A DNA stretch of 13,876 nt from positions 1-13,876 of the forward strand of contig JAXJQF010000056.1 of the NCBI GenBank assembly GCA_036311285.1, written 5' to 3'. Of this stretch, positions 1 to 6,652 are shown piece by piece. The notes below the pieces were generated by a model, which was not told the origin of the DNA, did not search any database, and was given only the letters and a program-made list of their open reading frames with translations. The stretch is from JAXJQF01 sp036311285. GTDB taxonomy: Bacteria > Pseudomonadota > Gammaproteobacteria > Enterobacterales > Succinivibrionaceae. Both the position numbers and the translations under genes were made by a program. Within the stretch, counting starts at the first letter, position 1; every line of letters begins with the position of its first letter.

Positions 1-2
1 GT

Positions 3-224
3 GTAAAACTCGATGGTAAACAATACATCATGATTCTAGATGACGATGAAGCTGATAAACTTGCATTGCATTGGGAAGAATATTCAGATGTTAAGGCTCT
101 TTATGTTTCAAAAAACGTTTTATTTACCACAGAACAAAATATCATATTTAAGGATGTAGAAATACATATCATTCCAGATTATTACTTTAATTTCGAATTA
201 AGGGAGGTAGGAGAATCATGGTAA
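3..224 (+). CDS. C-terminal end of probable type III DNA methyltransferase (Mod), 5' truncated by window
   Basis: The reading frame is open from the window edge (first full codon at base 3) and ends at TAA 222-224, giving the last 73 residues of a longer protein. The visible tail contains ILDDDEAD, a YVSKNVLFTTEQ segment and a closing FELREVGESW. No methylase catalytic motif lies inside the window, so the assignment rests mainly on context. The next gene is a Res-type helicase/nuclease whose ATG (218) lies inside the last codons of this one, a 7-nt overlap typical of translationally coupled mod-res pairs. In such systems Mod methylates adenine on one strand of an asymmetric site and provides target recognition for Res. 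The ATG at base 30 is internal and not a credible start. Another subunit type is possible, but a tightly coupled partner of Res is well supported. Confidence 0.6.
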   Translation, partial: VKLDGKQYIMILDDDEADKLALHWEEYSDVKALYVSKNVLFTTEQNIIFKDVEIHIIPDYYFNFELREVGESW

Positions 225-2443
225 ACGGTATTGCATTAAATTTATTTGATTTTCAAGAACAAACAGTAATGCGTTTACTTGAACTCACTACTGACAGTTG
301 TAAGAAACAAACTATTGTTGTGAAATCACCTACTGGTTCTGGTAAAACAATAATGTTAATTGATTTTGTTGAGGAGTACTTGAACAAGATTAATTCAAAT
401 ACAGCGTTTATTTGGCTTTGTCCCGGTAAAGGTGATCTTGAAGAACAAAGTCGTCAGCGTATGACGAGTGTCGCACCTCATAGGAATACACAGAATTTAT
501 TTGACGCTCTTAGAAATGGATTTCCTACTGAGAGCGTAACTTTTATCAATTGGGAGTTAGTAACCAAAAAAGGAAATACTGCTATTAGGGAAGGCGAGCG
601 CAAAAACCTATACGATCGAATCGCGGAAGCTCACCATAGTGGAATAGATTTTATCGTAATCATAGATGAAGAGCATTCTAACAATACAGCAAAAGCTAAA
701 GATATCATTAATCATTTTGCCGCAAAAAATATTGTTCGTGTCAGTGCTACGGCAATTGAAAACAACCAATATGAGTTCATCAAAATAGATGAATTAGACG
801 TTATCGATGAGGGGTTGATAACTAAAGCTTTGTACGTTAATGAAGGCGTCGAAGATAACATTAAAATTGATGACGACTATGATTATTTGTTGGACTTAGC
901 TGATGCCAAAAGAAAGAGCATTGCTGCACGCTACAGGGAGTTATTACCCGAAGGAAAGATTATTAGACCTCTAGTTTTAATCCAATTTCCTAACGGTCAA
1001 CCTGAGACTATCGTGGCGGTAGAAAAGAAGCTTGAGTCTATGGGATATACATACGATAACGGAATGGTCAGCAAATGGATGAGCGAAGAAAAAAGAGAGC
1101 TCCCAGAAAATTTGACAGATAATGATGGAATTCCGGTATTTCTTCTGATGAAGCAGGCCATAAGTACGGGGTGGGATTGTCCTCGAGCAAAGATTCTAGT
1201 TAAGTTACGTGAGGGTATGAGCGAACAGTTTGAAATTCAGACAATTGGTCGTATTCGTCGAATGCCAGAAGCAAAACACTACGATGATGAATTGCTTGAT
1301 TATTGCTATGTTTATACGTTCGATGAGAAATATAAGAATGGACTTCTTGCTACTATGGATAAAGCATATGAGACTAGACGTCTGTTTTTGAAAGATAAAT
1401 GTAAAACATTCACCCTTGAAAAGGAATTGAGAGATCGTGATTTTAATGGTTTAGGTGAACGGGAAGTATTAAATCGTATTTATGATGCTCTTGTTGAGAA
1501 ATACCATCTTACGTCAGATAAAAAACGTAACAGGCAGATTTTTACAGAAAATGGTTATGTCATCGGAACGGAAATATTCGGTAATGCCCTACAGGGAACA
1601 TTCGCTCGTACCGATGCCGTTGCTACAGCAAATACATTTTTAACAACACGTAAGGATGTGAATACACATAAGCACGGTATGCAGCTTTTGCATAGTACAG
1701 ATGCGATTAAGACGTCTATTGGGATGTCAACAAATAAGGTGAAAACTATACTGGAACGTTTGTTCCGTAAAGGTGGTAATCAAAAGAAGAAATTATTATC
1801 GTTGGATACACCTGAATTTTATTCTTTCGTTATTAACAATGAACGTACGTTAAGGCATGAGTTTAGGGAAATAACTGCCGATATGGGGGTGTACTATGCA
1901 CCTGGATTTTTTATAGAGCCTAAAGTAGCTGAGTTTAAAATTCCTGAACAGGACTTCTTCAAATACGATTCAGGGGTAAAGAACGAAGTAGAGTATCTTT
2001 CAAATGCCTACGAAGAATATACATCTGGATACGCAACATCGCTTGTAAGGAGTAATTCTGAACAGTTGTTTGAGCAGTATTGCGAAGGGCGCGATGATAT
2101 TGATTGGGTATATAAGAATGGTGATTCAGGACAGCAATACTTCTCTATTGTTTATTTAGATTCGCTTCAGCATCAGTGGCTGTTTTACGCAGATTATATA
2201 GTCAAGAAAAAAGACGGCACCATATGGGTTATAGAAACCAAGGGCGGAGAATCAAAAGGAAAAGATAAAAATATTGACATTCAAATATATAACAAGTTTA
2301 TTGCCTTTAAAAACTATGCTAGCAAACATAACCTTAAGTGGGGGTTTGTTCGCGATAAAGATAATCAGCTTTATATCAATAATACAGAATTTGCAAAGGA
2401 TATGTCTGATGAACACTGGGAACCTTTAGAGAAAAAATTTTAA
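218..2443 (+). CDS. Type III restriction enzyme Res subunit (SF2 helicase plus PD-(D/E)XK nuclease)
   Basis: This is a 741-residue predicted ATP-dependent restriction subunit that would translocate on and cut unmodified DNA in complex with Mod. Superfamily 2 motifs run in order: Walker A SPTGSGKT (37-44), DEEH in place of DEAH (150-153), SAT (176-178), the Res-typical STGWDCPRAKIL (316-327) and motif VI QTIGRIRRMP (341-350). Near the C-terminus, D659 in FYADYIV followed by E673-T-K675 in WVIETKGG forms a D-x13-ExK nuclease centre, so the enzyme appears intact. It is shorter than the classical EcoP1I/EcoP15I Res (about 970 residues) but in line with compact family members. A strong purine-rich ribosome site (AGGGAGGTAGGAG, 200-212) precedes the ATG, which overlaps the end of the upstream gene. 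A perfect terminator hairpin follows 24 bases after the stop. Function is inferred from motifs; the recognition sequence cannot be read from it. Confidence 0.88.
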   Translation: MVNGIALNLFDFQEQTVMRLLELTTDSCKKQTIVVKSPTGSGKTIMLIDFVEEYLNKINSNTAFIWLCPGKGDLEEQSRQRMTSVAPHRNTQNLFDALRNGFPTESVTFINWELVTKKGNTAIREGERKNLYDRIAEAHHSGIDFIVIIDEEHSNNTAKAKDIINHFAAKNIVRVSATAIENNQYEFIKIDELDVIDEGLITKALYVNEGVEDNIKIDDDYDYLLDLADAKRKSIAARYRELLPEGKIIRPLVLIQFPNGQPETIVAVEKKLESMGYTYDNGMVSKWMSEEKRELPENLTDNDGIPVFLLMKQAISTGWDCPRAKILVKLREGMSEQFEIQTIGRIRRMPEAKHYDDELLDYCYVYTFDEKYKNGLLATMDKAYETRRLFLKDKCKTFTLEKELRDRDFNGLGEREVLNRIYDALVEKYHLTSDKKRNRQIFTENGYVIGTEIFGNALQGTFARTDAVATANTFLTTRKDVNTHKHGMQLLHSTDAIKTSIGMSTNKVKTILERLFRKGGNQKKKLLSLDTPEFYSFVINNERTLRHEFREITADMGVYYAPGFFIEPKVAEFKIPEQDFFKYDSGVKNEVEYLSNAYEEYTSGYATSLVRSNSEQLFEQYCEGRDDIDWVYKNGDSGQQYFSIVYLDSLQHQWLFYADYIVKKKDGTIWVIETKGGESKGKDKNIDIQIYNKFIAFKNYASKHNLKWGFVRDKDNQLYINNTEFAKDMSDEHWEPLEKKF

Positions 2444-2467
2444 TTTAGAGTAATTTAACAGTTGCAT

Positions 2468-2505
2468 AAAAGTTACGTTGAAGTTTTCAACGTAACTTTT
2501 TATTT
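2468..2505 (+). terminator. Rho-independent terminator of the mod-res operon
   Basis: Perfect 15-bp inverted repeat AAAAGTTACGTTGAA (2468-2482) / TTCAACGTAACTTTT (2486-2500) around a 3-nt loop, running into a T-rich tail (TTTTTATTTT). The A-rich 5' arm would let it also work on the opposite strand. It lies 24 nt after the res stop codon, separating this operon from the next gene. Confidence 0.85.
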
Positions 2506-2561
2506 TGGGGAAGCTATTAAATACGAAAAAAATATTAACTTTCGGAAATCATAACAATAAA

Positions 2562-2588
2562 TTTACACTATGGCTAAATTTGTAATAT
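2562..2588 (+). promoter_or_regulatory. Weak candidate promoter for the orphan nuclease gene
   Basis: TTTACA (2562-2567) and TAATAT (2583-2588) are separated by 15 bp, about 70 bp before the next start codon. The spacing is short and the -10 matches only 4 of 6, so this is only the best candidate in a gap that must contain a promoter if the terminator upstream is effective. Confidence 0.25.
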
Positions 2589-2622
2589 AGATCTAGTTCA
2601 TTAATCATTTGATAGTAGTACA

Positions 2623-2655
2623 CTCTCCTACGGTTATTTATTGTTTTTTGGAGAG
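2623..2655 (+). promoter_or_regulatory. Possible ribosome-site-sequestering stem before the orphan nuclease
   Basis: CTCTCC (2623-2628) is exactly complementary to GGAGAG (2650-2655), the ribosome binding site of the gene starting at 2661; the loop is 21 nt. Pairing would hide the site. A 6-bp stem can arise by chance, so the regulatory reading is tentative. Confidence 0.3.
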
Positions 2656-2660
2656 AAGTT

Positions 2661-3482
2661 ATGATTACACCTGATGATGTAAAGGTAGTCAACTACGCTG
2701 AATTTAATTTAGATAGTAAAGAAACGGAATTAATATCAAATCATACAGTTAACACATGGCAAATAGATAGATCAGTTGCAGTAAAAAAGTCGGACACCTC
2801 ATTAGGTAAAACAGCTGAAATGGCTTTTATTAAGTACACCGAAAAGAACTTAGTAAATTTCGAATATTTGCCATATGATCGTATTAGAAATGATAATTTT
2901 TTGAAGCACGCTCCATTTGATGGGCTTATTTTCAGAAAAAATATTGATAGAGGTGTACTAAATTCCTTAATAAAGGATATTATTTCTCAAGTTTCAACTA
3001 GTGGAACAGGACAAATTGATGATCAGCTAAAACAAAAGTGTTTAACATCGCATGTTTATATTGTTGAAATAAAATCTACAAGGGTGGCCCCAAGACACTT
3101 TAGCCGCGGCGTAATTGATTTACAAAAGATTCTTACGGATGATTTTTTGGATTATCCTAAATATTTAAGGACGGACACTTATAATTCTATTAATGATTTA
3201 GATGATTATCTGTATTATGTTAACAGAAGGTTTTCTTCACATTTTAGCAAGGAAGATATTCTTGTTATAGAAAAAAATAACATGAAACACATATATGTGC
3301 GAGTTTATATAGATGAGGCAAATTCACAGGCTTATATAATAGGTTGTATTAGCAATAATGGTTTTATTAGGAATTGTTCCATAAAAAAGATGCCGCAAAA
3401 AAACAAATCGGAATATGCCGTTTACCTTGCTTGTGGACTAGCCAAAGGAAATTCCATAGATATCTTGGATCGGCTTCCCTAA
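2661..3482 (+). CDS. Unrecognised protein with PD-(D/E)XK nuclease signature
   Basis: This is a 273-residue soluble protein with no signal peptide or membrane segment. I do not recognise the family by name. It shows the order of residues expected of a PD-(D/E)XK nuclease core: a helix with GKTAEMAF (E53), then HAPFDGLIF (D87) and, after an extra helical stretch rich in charged residues (about 93-130), the strand HVYIVEIKST with E136-x-K138. The D87-to-E136 gap is wider than usual, which fits an insertion. The ATG has a clear ribosome site GGAGAG five bases upstream. The gene sits just downstream of a type III restriction operon but is separated from it by a strong terminator, so it is probably expressed on its own. 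A restriction-type or other defence role is inferred from fold and neighbourhood. No partner methylase is next to it, so if it is toxic to DNA its self-protection is unexplained. Other PD-(D/E)XK roles such as repair or transposon-associated nuclease remain possible. Confidence 0.7.
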   Translation: MITPDDVKVVNYAEFNLDSKETELISNHTVNTWQIDRSVAVKKSDTSLGKTAEMAFIKYTEKNLVNFEYLPYDRIRNDNFLKHAPFDGLIFRKNIDRGVLNSLIKDIISQVSTSGTGQIDDQLKQKCLTSHVYIVEIKSTRVAPRHFSRGVIDLQKILTDDFLDYPKYLRTDTYNSINDLDDYLYYVNRRFSSHFSKEDILVIEKNNMKHIYVRVYIDEANSQAYIIGCISNNGFIRNCSIKKMPQKNKSEYAVYLACGLAKGNSIDILDRLP

Positions 3483-3641
3483 GGTAATTGATCGTTCAGT
3501 ATGGGGGGGAAATTACGCCTCGACCAAAAAGAGTGTGTCAAGCTAAATGTGTAAGTTCCCTTTTAACAGAAAAAATATAATTTTTCTCATGTTAAATTTT
3601 GGCCTTTCGACCATCCCATACGTATAATACTGAGGCAGTGG
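3483..3641. other. Non-coding stretch with an A/T hairpin; no gene seen
   Basis: I see no coding potential here. The stretch contains a run of seven G (3503-3509), a GTGTGTCA...GTGTAAG segment (3534-3555) that resembles the style of mutator-type transposon ends but has no partner in the window, and an A/T-rich hairpin TTAACA-GAAAAA / TTTTTC-tca-TGTTAA (3563-3595) that could be a weak terminator for the nuclease gene. CATCCCATACGT (3612-3623) recurs inverted at 3670-3681, partly inside the neighbouring element. Confidence 0.4.
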
Positions 3642-3681
3642 GATATGTTCCCCTGAAAACGTTTGTTAGACGTATGGGATG
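3642..3681 (+). repeat. Left terminal inverted repeat of the short element
   Basis: The outer 13 bases (GATATGTTCCCCT) match the right end perfectly. The inner part shares ACGT, TGTT and GGGAT blocks in the same order with small offsets. The right-hand copy is at about 3971-4010 in inverted orientation. Confidence 0.5.
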
Positions 3682-3818
3682 ACCTTGGTCGGTTTGTCGT
3701 TGAATTCCAAGACGGTCTTGTAGGTATTGACCCGTTCGGTTGCTTTCAGCGTGATACTGCGGTGATGTTCCCGAAAACGCAAAGGTTGTGACGCTTGAAA
3801 AGATGCATGTTTAAACAT
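3666..3818 (-). CDS. Small 50-residue ORF inside the short element, probably a transposase C-terminal remnant
   Basis: Translating the minus strand from ATG 3816-3818 gives 50 residues, beginning MFKHASFQASQP and ending VLEFNDKPTKVIPYV before TAA (3666-3668). GAGGGAAC just before the ATG could act as a weak ribosome site. The segment TLKATERVNTYKTVLEFNDKPTK has protein-like composition, unlike the stop-rich other frames. The stop lies about 20 bases from the left terminal repeat, where insertion-sequence transposases usually end. I read it as a tail fused by deletion to a new N-terminus (the start overlaps the perfect palindrome CATGTTTAAACATG, 3806-3819). I do not recognise the family, and it may not be expressed. 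Confidence 0.35.
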   Translation of the reverse strand: MFKHASFQASQPLRFREHHRSITLKATERVNTYKTVLEFNDKPTKVIPYV

Positions 3819-3970
3819 GTTCCCTCAATACGTCAGTAAATCCGACATCAATTAAAAGGTCTCGGCACACGTCGAGATGGTAGTGCTTATGTCACGAAAG
3901 TAATACCCTTGCAAACCCTTGATTTATAGGCTTTGCGATAAATTTTCAGGGTGTTTAAAAGAACTTATGT

Positions 3971-4010
3971 CTGTATCCCGTTACAACATACACGTATAGG
4001 GGAACATATC
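3971..4010 (-). repeat. Right terminal inverted repeat of the short element
   Basis: Inverted copy of the repeat at 3642-3681: AGGGGAACATATC (3998-4010) is the exact reverse complement of the left outer end. The inner 25 or so bases are diverged but alignable with single-base gaps. Confidence 0.5.
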
Positions 4011-4289
4011 AACAGAGATACTTTTGGCTAAAATGTAATCAAAATTTACCGATGTGCAATCCGAACACTCGAGGTTAAGACAATTAAGGCTGTGGTGATT
4101 ATGACGTGTTCCCAACACAACTTTGGGGTTGTGACTTCAGTAGATATGTTAAAATCGGCTGATTTTTTGAGCGGAATGAGTAGGGCTGTCAGGTGCTTTT
4201 GTGATAAGGTCTGAGCGTTTAGCAGAGCAGAAAAAAGAAAAGACCCATCATGAAGATGAGCCTTATGAAAAGATCTGCTTGGATACCAA
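4011..4289. other. Intergenic stretch; no gene recognised
   Basis: An 83-codon minus-strand frame (4046-4297) is open here and its ATG overlaps the stop of the recombinase relic, but its composition is not convincingly protein-like and I recognise nothing in it. A small hairpin CACAAC/GTTGTG (4116-4121, 4128-4133) is present. The stretch is probably flanking DNA carried with the recombinase relic. Confidence 0.4.
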
Positions 4290-4643
4290 CTACTCATTGT
4301 CTCCGCCGGTTTCCACTATGTCACCGGTCTTGAACTCGATGGTCAGCCAGTCGGGATGCACTGTTATTTTCCTGATCCAGTGCCTTACCAGAGTCTCATC
4401 AAACTCCGTGAGCTCCGCGCTCTGACTTCTGATGAACTCTCTAAGATCCATGATGCGGCTTACGGTTTCGCCACGGCGGTTCCGGCTGTTCTCTAGTTCA
4501 GTCTGCTGTTCCCGTACCTTCTGAAGCTCTGAAACCACATGGCTGTAATTATTCCGGGATTCAGCTAGGCTGATGAGCTCCTGCTGAAGCTCCTCTTCCC
4601 ATTTGCGTGTAAATGCCAAAATAAATATGTCAGTTTTCGCCAA
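4290..4643 (-). pseudogene. C-terminal relic of a large serine recombinase (Firmicutes-type)
   Basis: An open minus-strand frame of 117 codons. From about residue 10 (AFTRKWEEEL) it reads as the C-terminal coiled-coil and tail of a large serine site-specific recombinase: a charged helix EELISLAESR through SELQKVREQQTELENSR, then LREFIRS and the hallmark ending ELTEFDETLVRHWIRKITVHPD followed by LTIEFKTGDIVE. Family members are about 450-600 residues. The catalytic resolvase domain, recombinase domain and zinc ribbon are all missing. The first ten codons (MAKTDIFILA) are A+T-rich and seem to lie outside the homology, so the break is near 4612-4620. The remnant is visibly richer in G+C than everything around it and uses different codons, suggesting recent arrival on a transposon or phage from a Firmicutes-like donor. 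It should have no recombinase activity. Confidence 0.75.
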
Positions 4644-4725
4644 GTTGAAATTGTTATTTTTTGGTAAAGTTGTTTATAGAAAACTCTAAAATTAACTAGA
4701 ATATAATGTAACCTTTAATACCAAT

Positions 4726-4824
4726 TTAGTGTACGTCATGATGTTCGCCATTAATGAAGATACTATCAGCATGTACTAATGTTCCCATAATCAAGAAACA
4801 AAAAGATATAATATATTTAAACAT
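4726..4824 (-). CDS. Possible 32-residue secreted peptide (or N-terminal relic of an exported protein)
   Basis: Minus-strand ATG at 4822-4824 preceded by TAGGAG six bases upstream, ending at TAA 4726-4728. The product is MFKYIISFCFLIMGTLVHA followed by DSIFINGEHHDVH. It has a short basic start, a hydrophobic core and a signal-peptidase-I-type VHA|D site, leaving a 13-residue acidic, His-rich tail (HH and a final H). A well-formed ribosome site plus a signal peptide argues for a real translation start. The very short mature part suggests either a tiny periplasmic peptide or an exported protein cut off by a stop. The frame after the stop (IGIKGYIIF, then another stop) gives no obvious continuation. 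It is divergent from putP, with 139 bases between the starts. Family not recognised. Confidence 0.4.
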   Translation of the reverse strand: MFKYIISFCFLIMGTLVHADSIFINGEHHDVH

Positions 4825-4875
4825 ATAAATCTCCTAAATCACTAAGTCTTTAAATTATTGGATTTTGCACAAAAT

Positions 4876-4904
4876 TTTACCGAATGCAAAAATTCGTTTA
4901 TAAT
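4876..4904 (+). promoter_or_regulatory. Candidate sigma-70 promoter of putP
   Basis: TTTACC (4876-4881), a 17-bp spacer and a perfect TATAAT (4899-4904) lie 60 bases before the putP ATG. The spacer contains an inverted CGAAT/ATTCG pair (4881-4885, 4892-4896) that could be a regulator site, but it is too short to be sure. Confidence 0.5.
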
Positions 4905-4963
4905 TACGGCTTTTAAAATCGGTTTAGTAGTTAATTCTACTCACTCACATTTAGGATAAAAAA

Positions 4964-6436
4964 ATGTTTATAACAACTATAACATTCTTTGTATACATAT
5001 TTGTAATGTTGGCAATTGGTGTTTTAGCAGCTAAATCAACAAAGTCATTAATGGACTACGTTCTTGGCGGCAGAAAACTAGGTCGTGTAATCACAGGTTT
5101 GTCAGCAGGTGCATCAGATATGTCGGGCTGGCTACTAATGGGGTTACCAGGTGCTTTGTATGTTGGTGGTTTATGTCAAGCATGGATTGCAATTGGTTTA
5201 ACTATAGGTCAGTGGTGTAACTGGAAGTTTGTGGCAACAAGACTTCGTTCTTTTACTCAACATGCCTCAAATTCGTTAACACTTCCAGATTATTTTGCAG
5301 CAAGATTTAAAGATAAATACCGTATAACTTCAGTAGTTGCGGCTCTTATTATTTTAATCTTTTTCGTTGTTTATTGTGCTTCAGGCATGGTATCAGGAGC
5401 AAGATTATTTGAACAAACATTTGGGATGGAATACCAAACAGCATTAATTGTTGGAGCATTATCTACAATTTTATATGTTTGTATTGGAGGGTTCTTAGCT
5501 GTTAGTTGGACAGATGCCATTCAAGCTACAATGATGATTTTTGCTCTAATCATAACTCCAATTGTGATTATTATGGACATAGGTTCTTTTGCAGAAGCTA
5601 ATGCATTAGTAGCATCAAAGAGTGCAGATATGTCAAACTTAGTTAAAGGTATGTCTGCTATTGGTTTTATGTCATTAGCTGGTTGGGGTTTAGGTTATGT
5701 AGGTCAACCACATATTTTAGTAAGATTCATGGCAGCTTCATCTGTTAAGACAATTCCAGGAGCTAGAAGAATTAGTATTAGCTGGATGATCTTCTGTTTG
5801 TTGGGTGCAATGATGGTTGGTTATTATGGTGTTGCTTTTGTATTAAAGCACTCTGAAGTAACTGTTAATAACCCTGAACAAATCTTTGTTATTGTAACTC
5901 AATACTTGTTTACACCATGGGTTGCAGGTATATTATTATCAGCAATTTTAGCTGCAATCATGTCAACTTTATCATGTCAGCTTTTAGTTGCGTCAACTAC
6001 ATTAACTGCAGACTTCTATCAACGATTAATCAGACCTAAAGCATCTCAAAGAGAGTTAATTGCTATTGGTCGTTTAACATTATTATTAGTTGCAGCTATA
6101 GCGTTTATAATAGCGTTAGATCCTAATTCTGGTATCTTAAAATTAGTATCATATGCATGGGCTGGTTTTGGTGCATCATTTGGTCCTGCTGTTGTAATTT
6201 CATTATTCTGGAAGAGAATGACTTTAGTAGGTTTAATCTGTGGTATGATTACAGGTGCTTCTACGGTAATTATTTGGGAATGTGGAAATTTCTTTGGTTT
6301 ATACTCATTGGTTCCAGGATTTATTATTTCAGCTATTGTAATTGTAGTTGTGAGTTTATTGACTCAGAAGAAGAATGCTGAAGTTGAAGCGTTATTTGTA
6401 GAACTTGAGAACAATTATAAGAAAGAAATGATGTAG
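4964..6436 (+). CDS. putP: Sodium/proline symporter PutP
   Basis: A 490-residue inner-membrane Na+/solute symporter (SSS family) that would import proline with sodium for osmoprotection or as a carbon and nitrogen source. Alignment by eye to Escherichia coli PutP is close along the whole length: DYVLGGRKLG, the sodium-site segment LSAGASDMSGWLLMGLPGA with D52 and S54 (E. coli D55/S57), IYTLPDYF-like NSLTLPDYFAARF, GARLFEQTFGM, GGFLAVSWTDAIQA, GWGLGYVGQPHILVRFMA, and MSTLSCQLLV with S334/T335 (E. coli S340/T341, sodium and substrate coupling). About 13 hydrophobic segments are visible. The ATG has AGGAT seven bases upstream and the gene ends at a strong terminator, so it is monocistronic. No putA is nearby. 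Specificity for proline over related substrates is inferred from this similarity. Confidence 0.93.
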   Translation: MFITTITFFVYIFVMLAIGVLAAKSTKSLMDYVLGGRKLGRVITGLSAGASDMSGWLLMGLPGALYVGGLCQAWIAIGLTIGQWCNWKFVATRLRSFTQHASNSLTLPDYFAARFKDKYRITSVVAALIILIFFVVYCASGMVSGARLFEQTFGMEYQTALIVGALSTILYVCIGGFLAVSWTDAIQATMMIFALIITPIVIIMDIGSFAEANALVASKSADMSNLVKGMSAIGFMSLAGWGLGYVGQPHILVRFMAASSVKTIPGARRISISWMIFCLLGAMMVGYYGVAFVLKHSEVTVNNPEQIFVIVTQYLFTPWVAGILLSAILAAIMSTLSCQLLVASTTLTADFYQRLIRPKASQRELIAIGRLTLLLVAAIAFIIALDPNSGILKLVSYAWAGFGASFGPAVVISLFWKRMTLVGLICGMITGASTVIIWECGNFFGLYSLVPGFIISAIVIVVVSLLTQKKNAEVEALFVELENNYKKEMM

Positions 6437-6470
6437 CATAAAGCTTCGATATTCTTAAAAGATAATAGCA

Positions 6471-6502
6471 AATAACGGAGGTTTTTCCTCCGTTATTTTT
6501 TT
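6471..6502 (+). terminator. Rho-independent terminator of putP
   Basis: Perfect 11-bp stem AATAACGGAGG (6471-6481) / CCTCCGTTATT (6487-6497) with a TTTTT loop and a following T tract to 6502. It lies 35 bases after the putP stop. Confidence 0.93.
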
Positions 6503-6558
6503 ATTTCCTTACTAAGTAATTTTTATTAATTTAAAAATTTTTGAAAAAATTATTGAAC

Positions 6559-6586
6559 TTGTTTACATGTTTGGTTGTCGTATCAT
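6559..6586 (+). promoter_or_regulatory. Weak candidate promoter before the leader hairpin
   Basis: TTGTTT (6559-6564), 16 bp, TATCAT (6581-6586). The -10 matches 5 of 6 and the -35 only 3 of 6. It would start transcription near 6593, just before the hairpin at 6613-6646. Confidence 0.3.
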
Positions 6587-6612
6587 TGGTAAAATCATAT
6601 TTATATCCTTTT

Positions 6613-6652
6613 AGCTAGTACATATACAATTTGTAAGGTACTAGCTTTTTTT
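6613..6652 (+). terminator. Terminator-like hairpin with T tract (attenuator or end of a short RNA)
   Basis: AGCTAGTAC (6613-6621) pairs perfectly with GTACTAGCT (6638-6646) around a 16-nt loop and is followed by seven T (6646-6652). No gene ends here, since putP already has its own terminator at 6471-6502. The hairpin therefore ends either a short untranslated RNA of about 60 nt or works as an attenuator in the leader of the next gene. Confidence 0.6.

Larger units (their letters stand above)
3642..4010. mobile_element. Short inverted-repeat-bounded element, probably an internally deleted insertion sequence (MITE-like)
   Basis: GATATGTTCCCCT (3642-3654) recurs exactly inverted at 3998-4010. 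The similarity continues inward imperfectly for about 25 more bases on each side (to about 3681 and 3973), as with the terminal repeats of an insertion sequence. The outermost ATAT (3643-3646 and 4006-4009) reads as a direct repeat and could be a 4-bp target duplication, which would make the element 3647-4005. There is no full transposase inside. On the minus strand there is a leader of about 190 bases and then a 50-codon ORF ending about 20 bases from the left end, where a transposase C-terminus would lie. The base composition is less A+T-rich than the neighbouring core genes. The family is not identified. Confidence 0.5.

Noticed and set aside
3531..3560. GTGTGTCAAGCTAAATGTGT resembling a mutator-type (IS256-like) transposon end
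   Set aside because: No inverted partner and no transposase sequence found in the window; resemblance from memory only.
3551..4113. Repeated TGTTCCC motifs (3646, 3766, 3818, 4107) as a possible spaced repeat array
   Set aside because: Spacing is irregular and the flanks are unrelated except at the terminal repeats; not a CRISPR or iteron array.
4046..4297. 83-codon minus-strand frame whose ATG overlaps the recombinase relic stop
   Set aside because: No recognisable motif, uneven composition, overlaps non-coding-like sequence and hairpins; no separate ribosome site. Treated as chance.
4201..4425. 74-codon plus-strand frame
   Set aside because: Antisense to the recombinase relic, whose homology is clear on the other strand.
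6157..6381. 74-codon frame within putP
   Set aside because: Same-strand shadow of the strongly conserved PutP frame.
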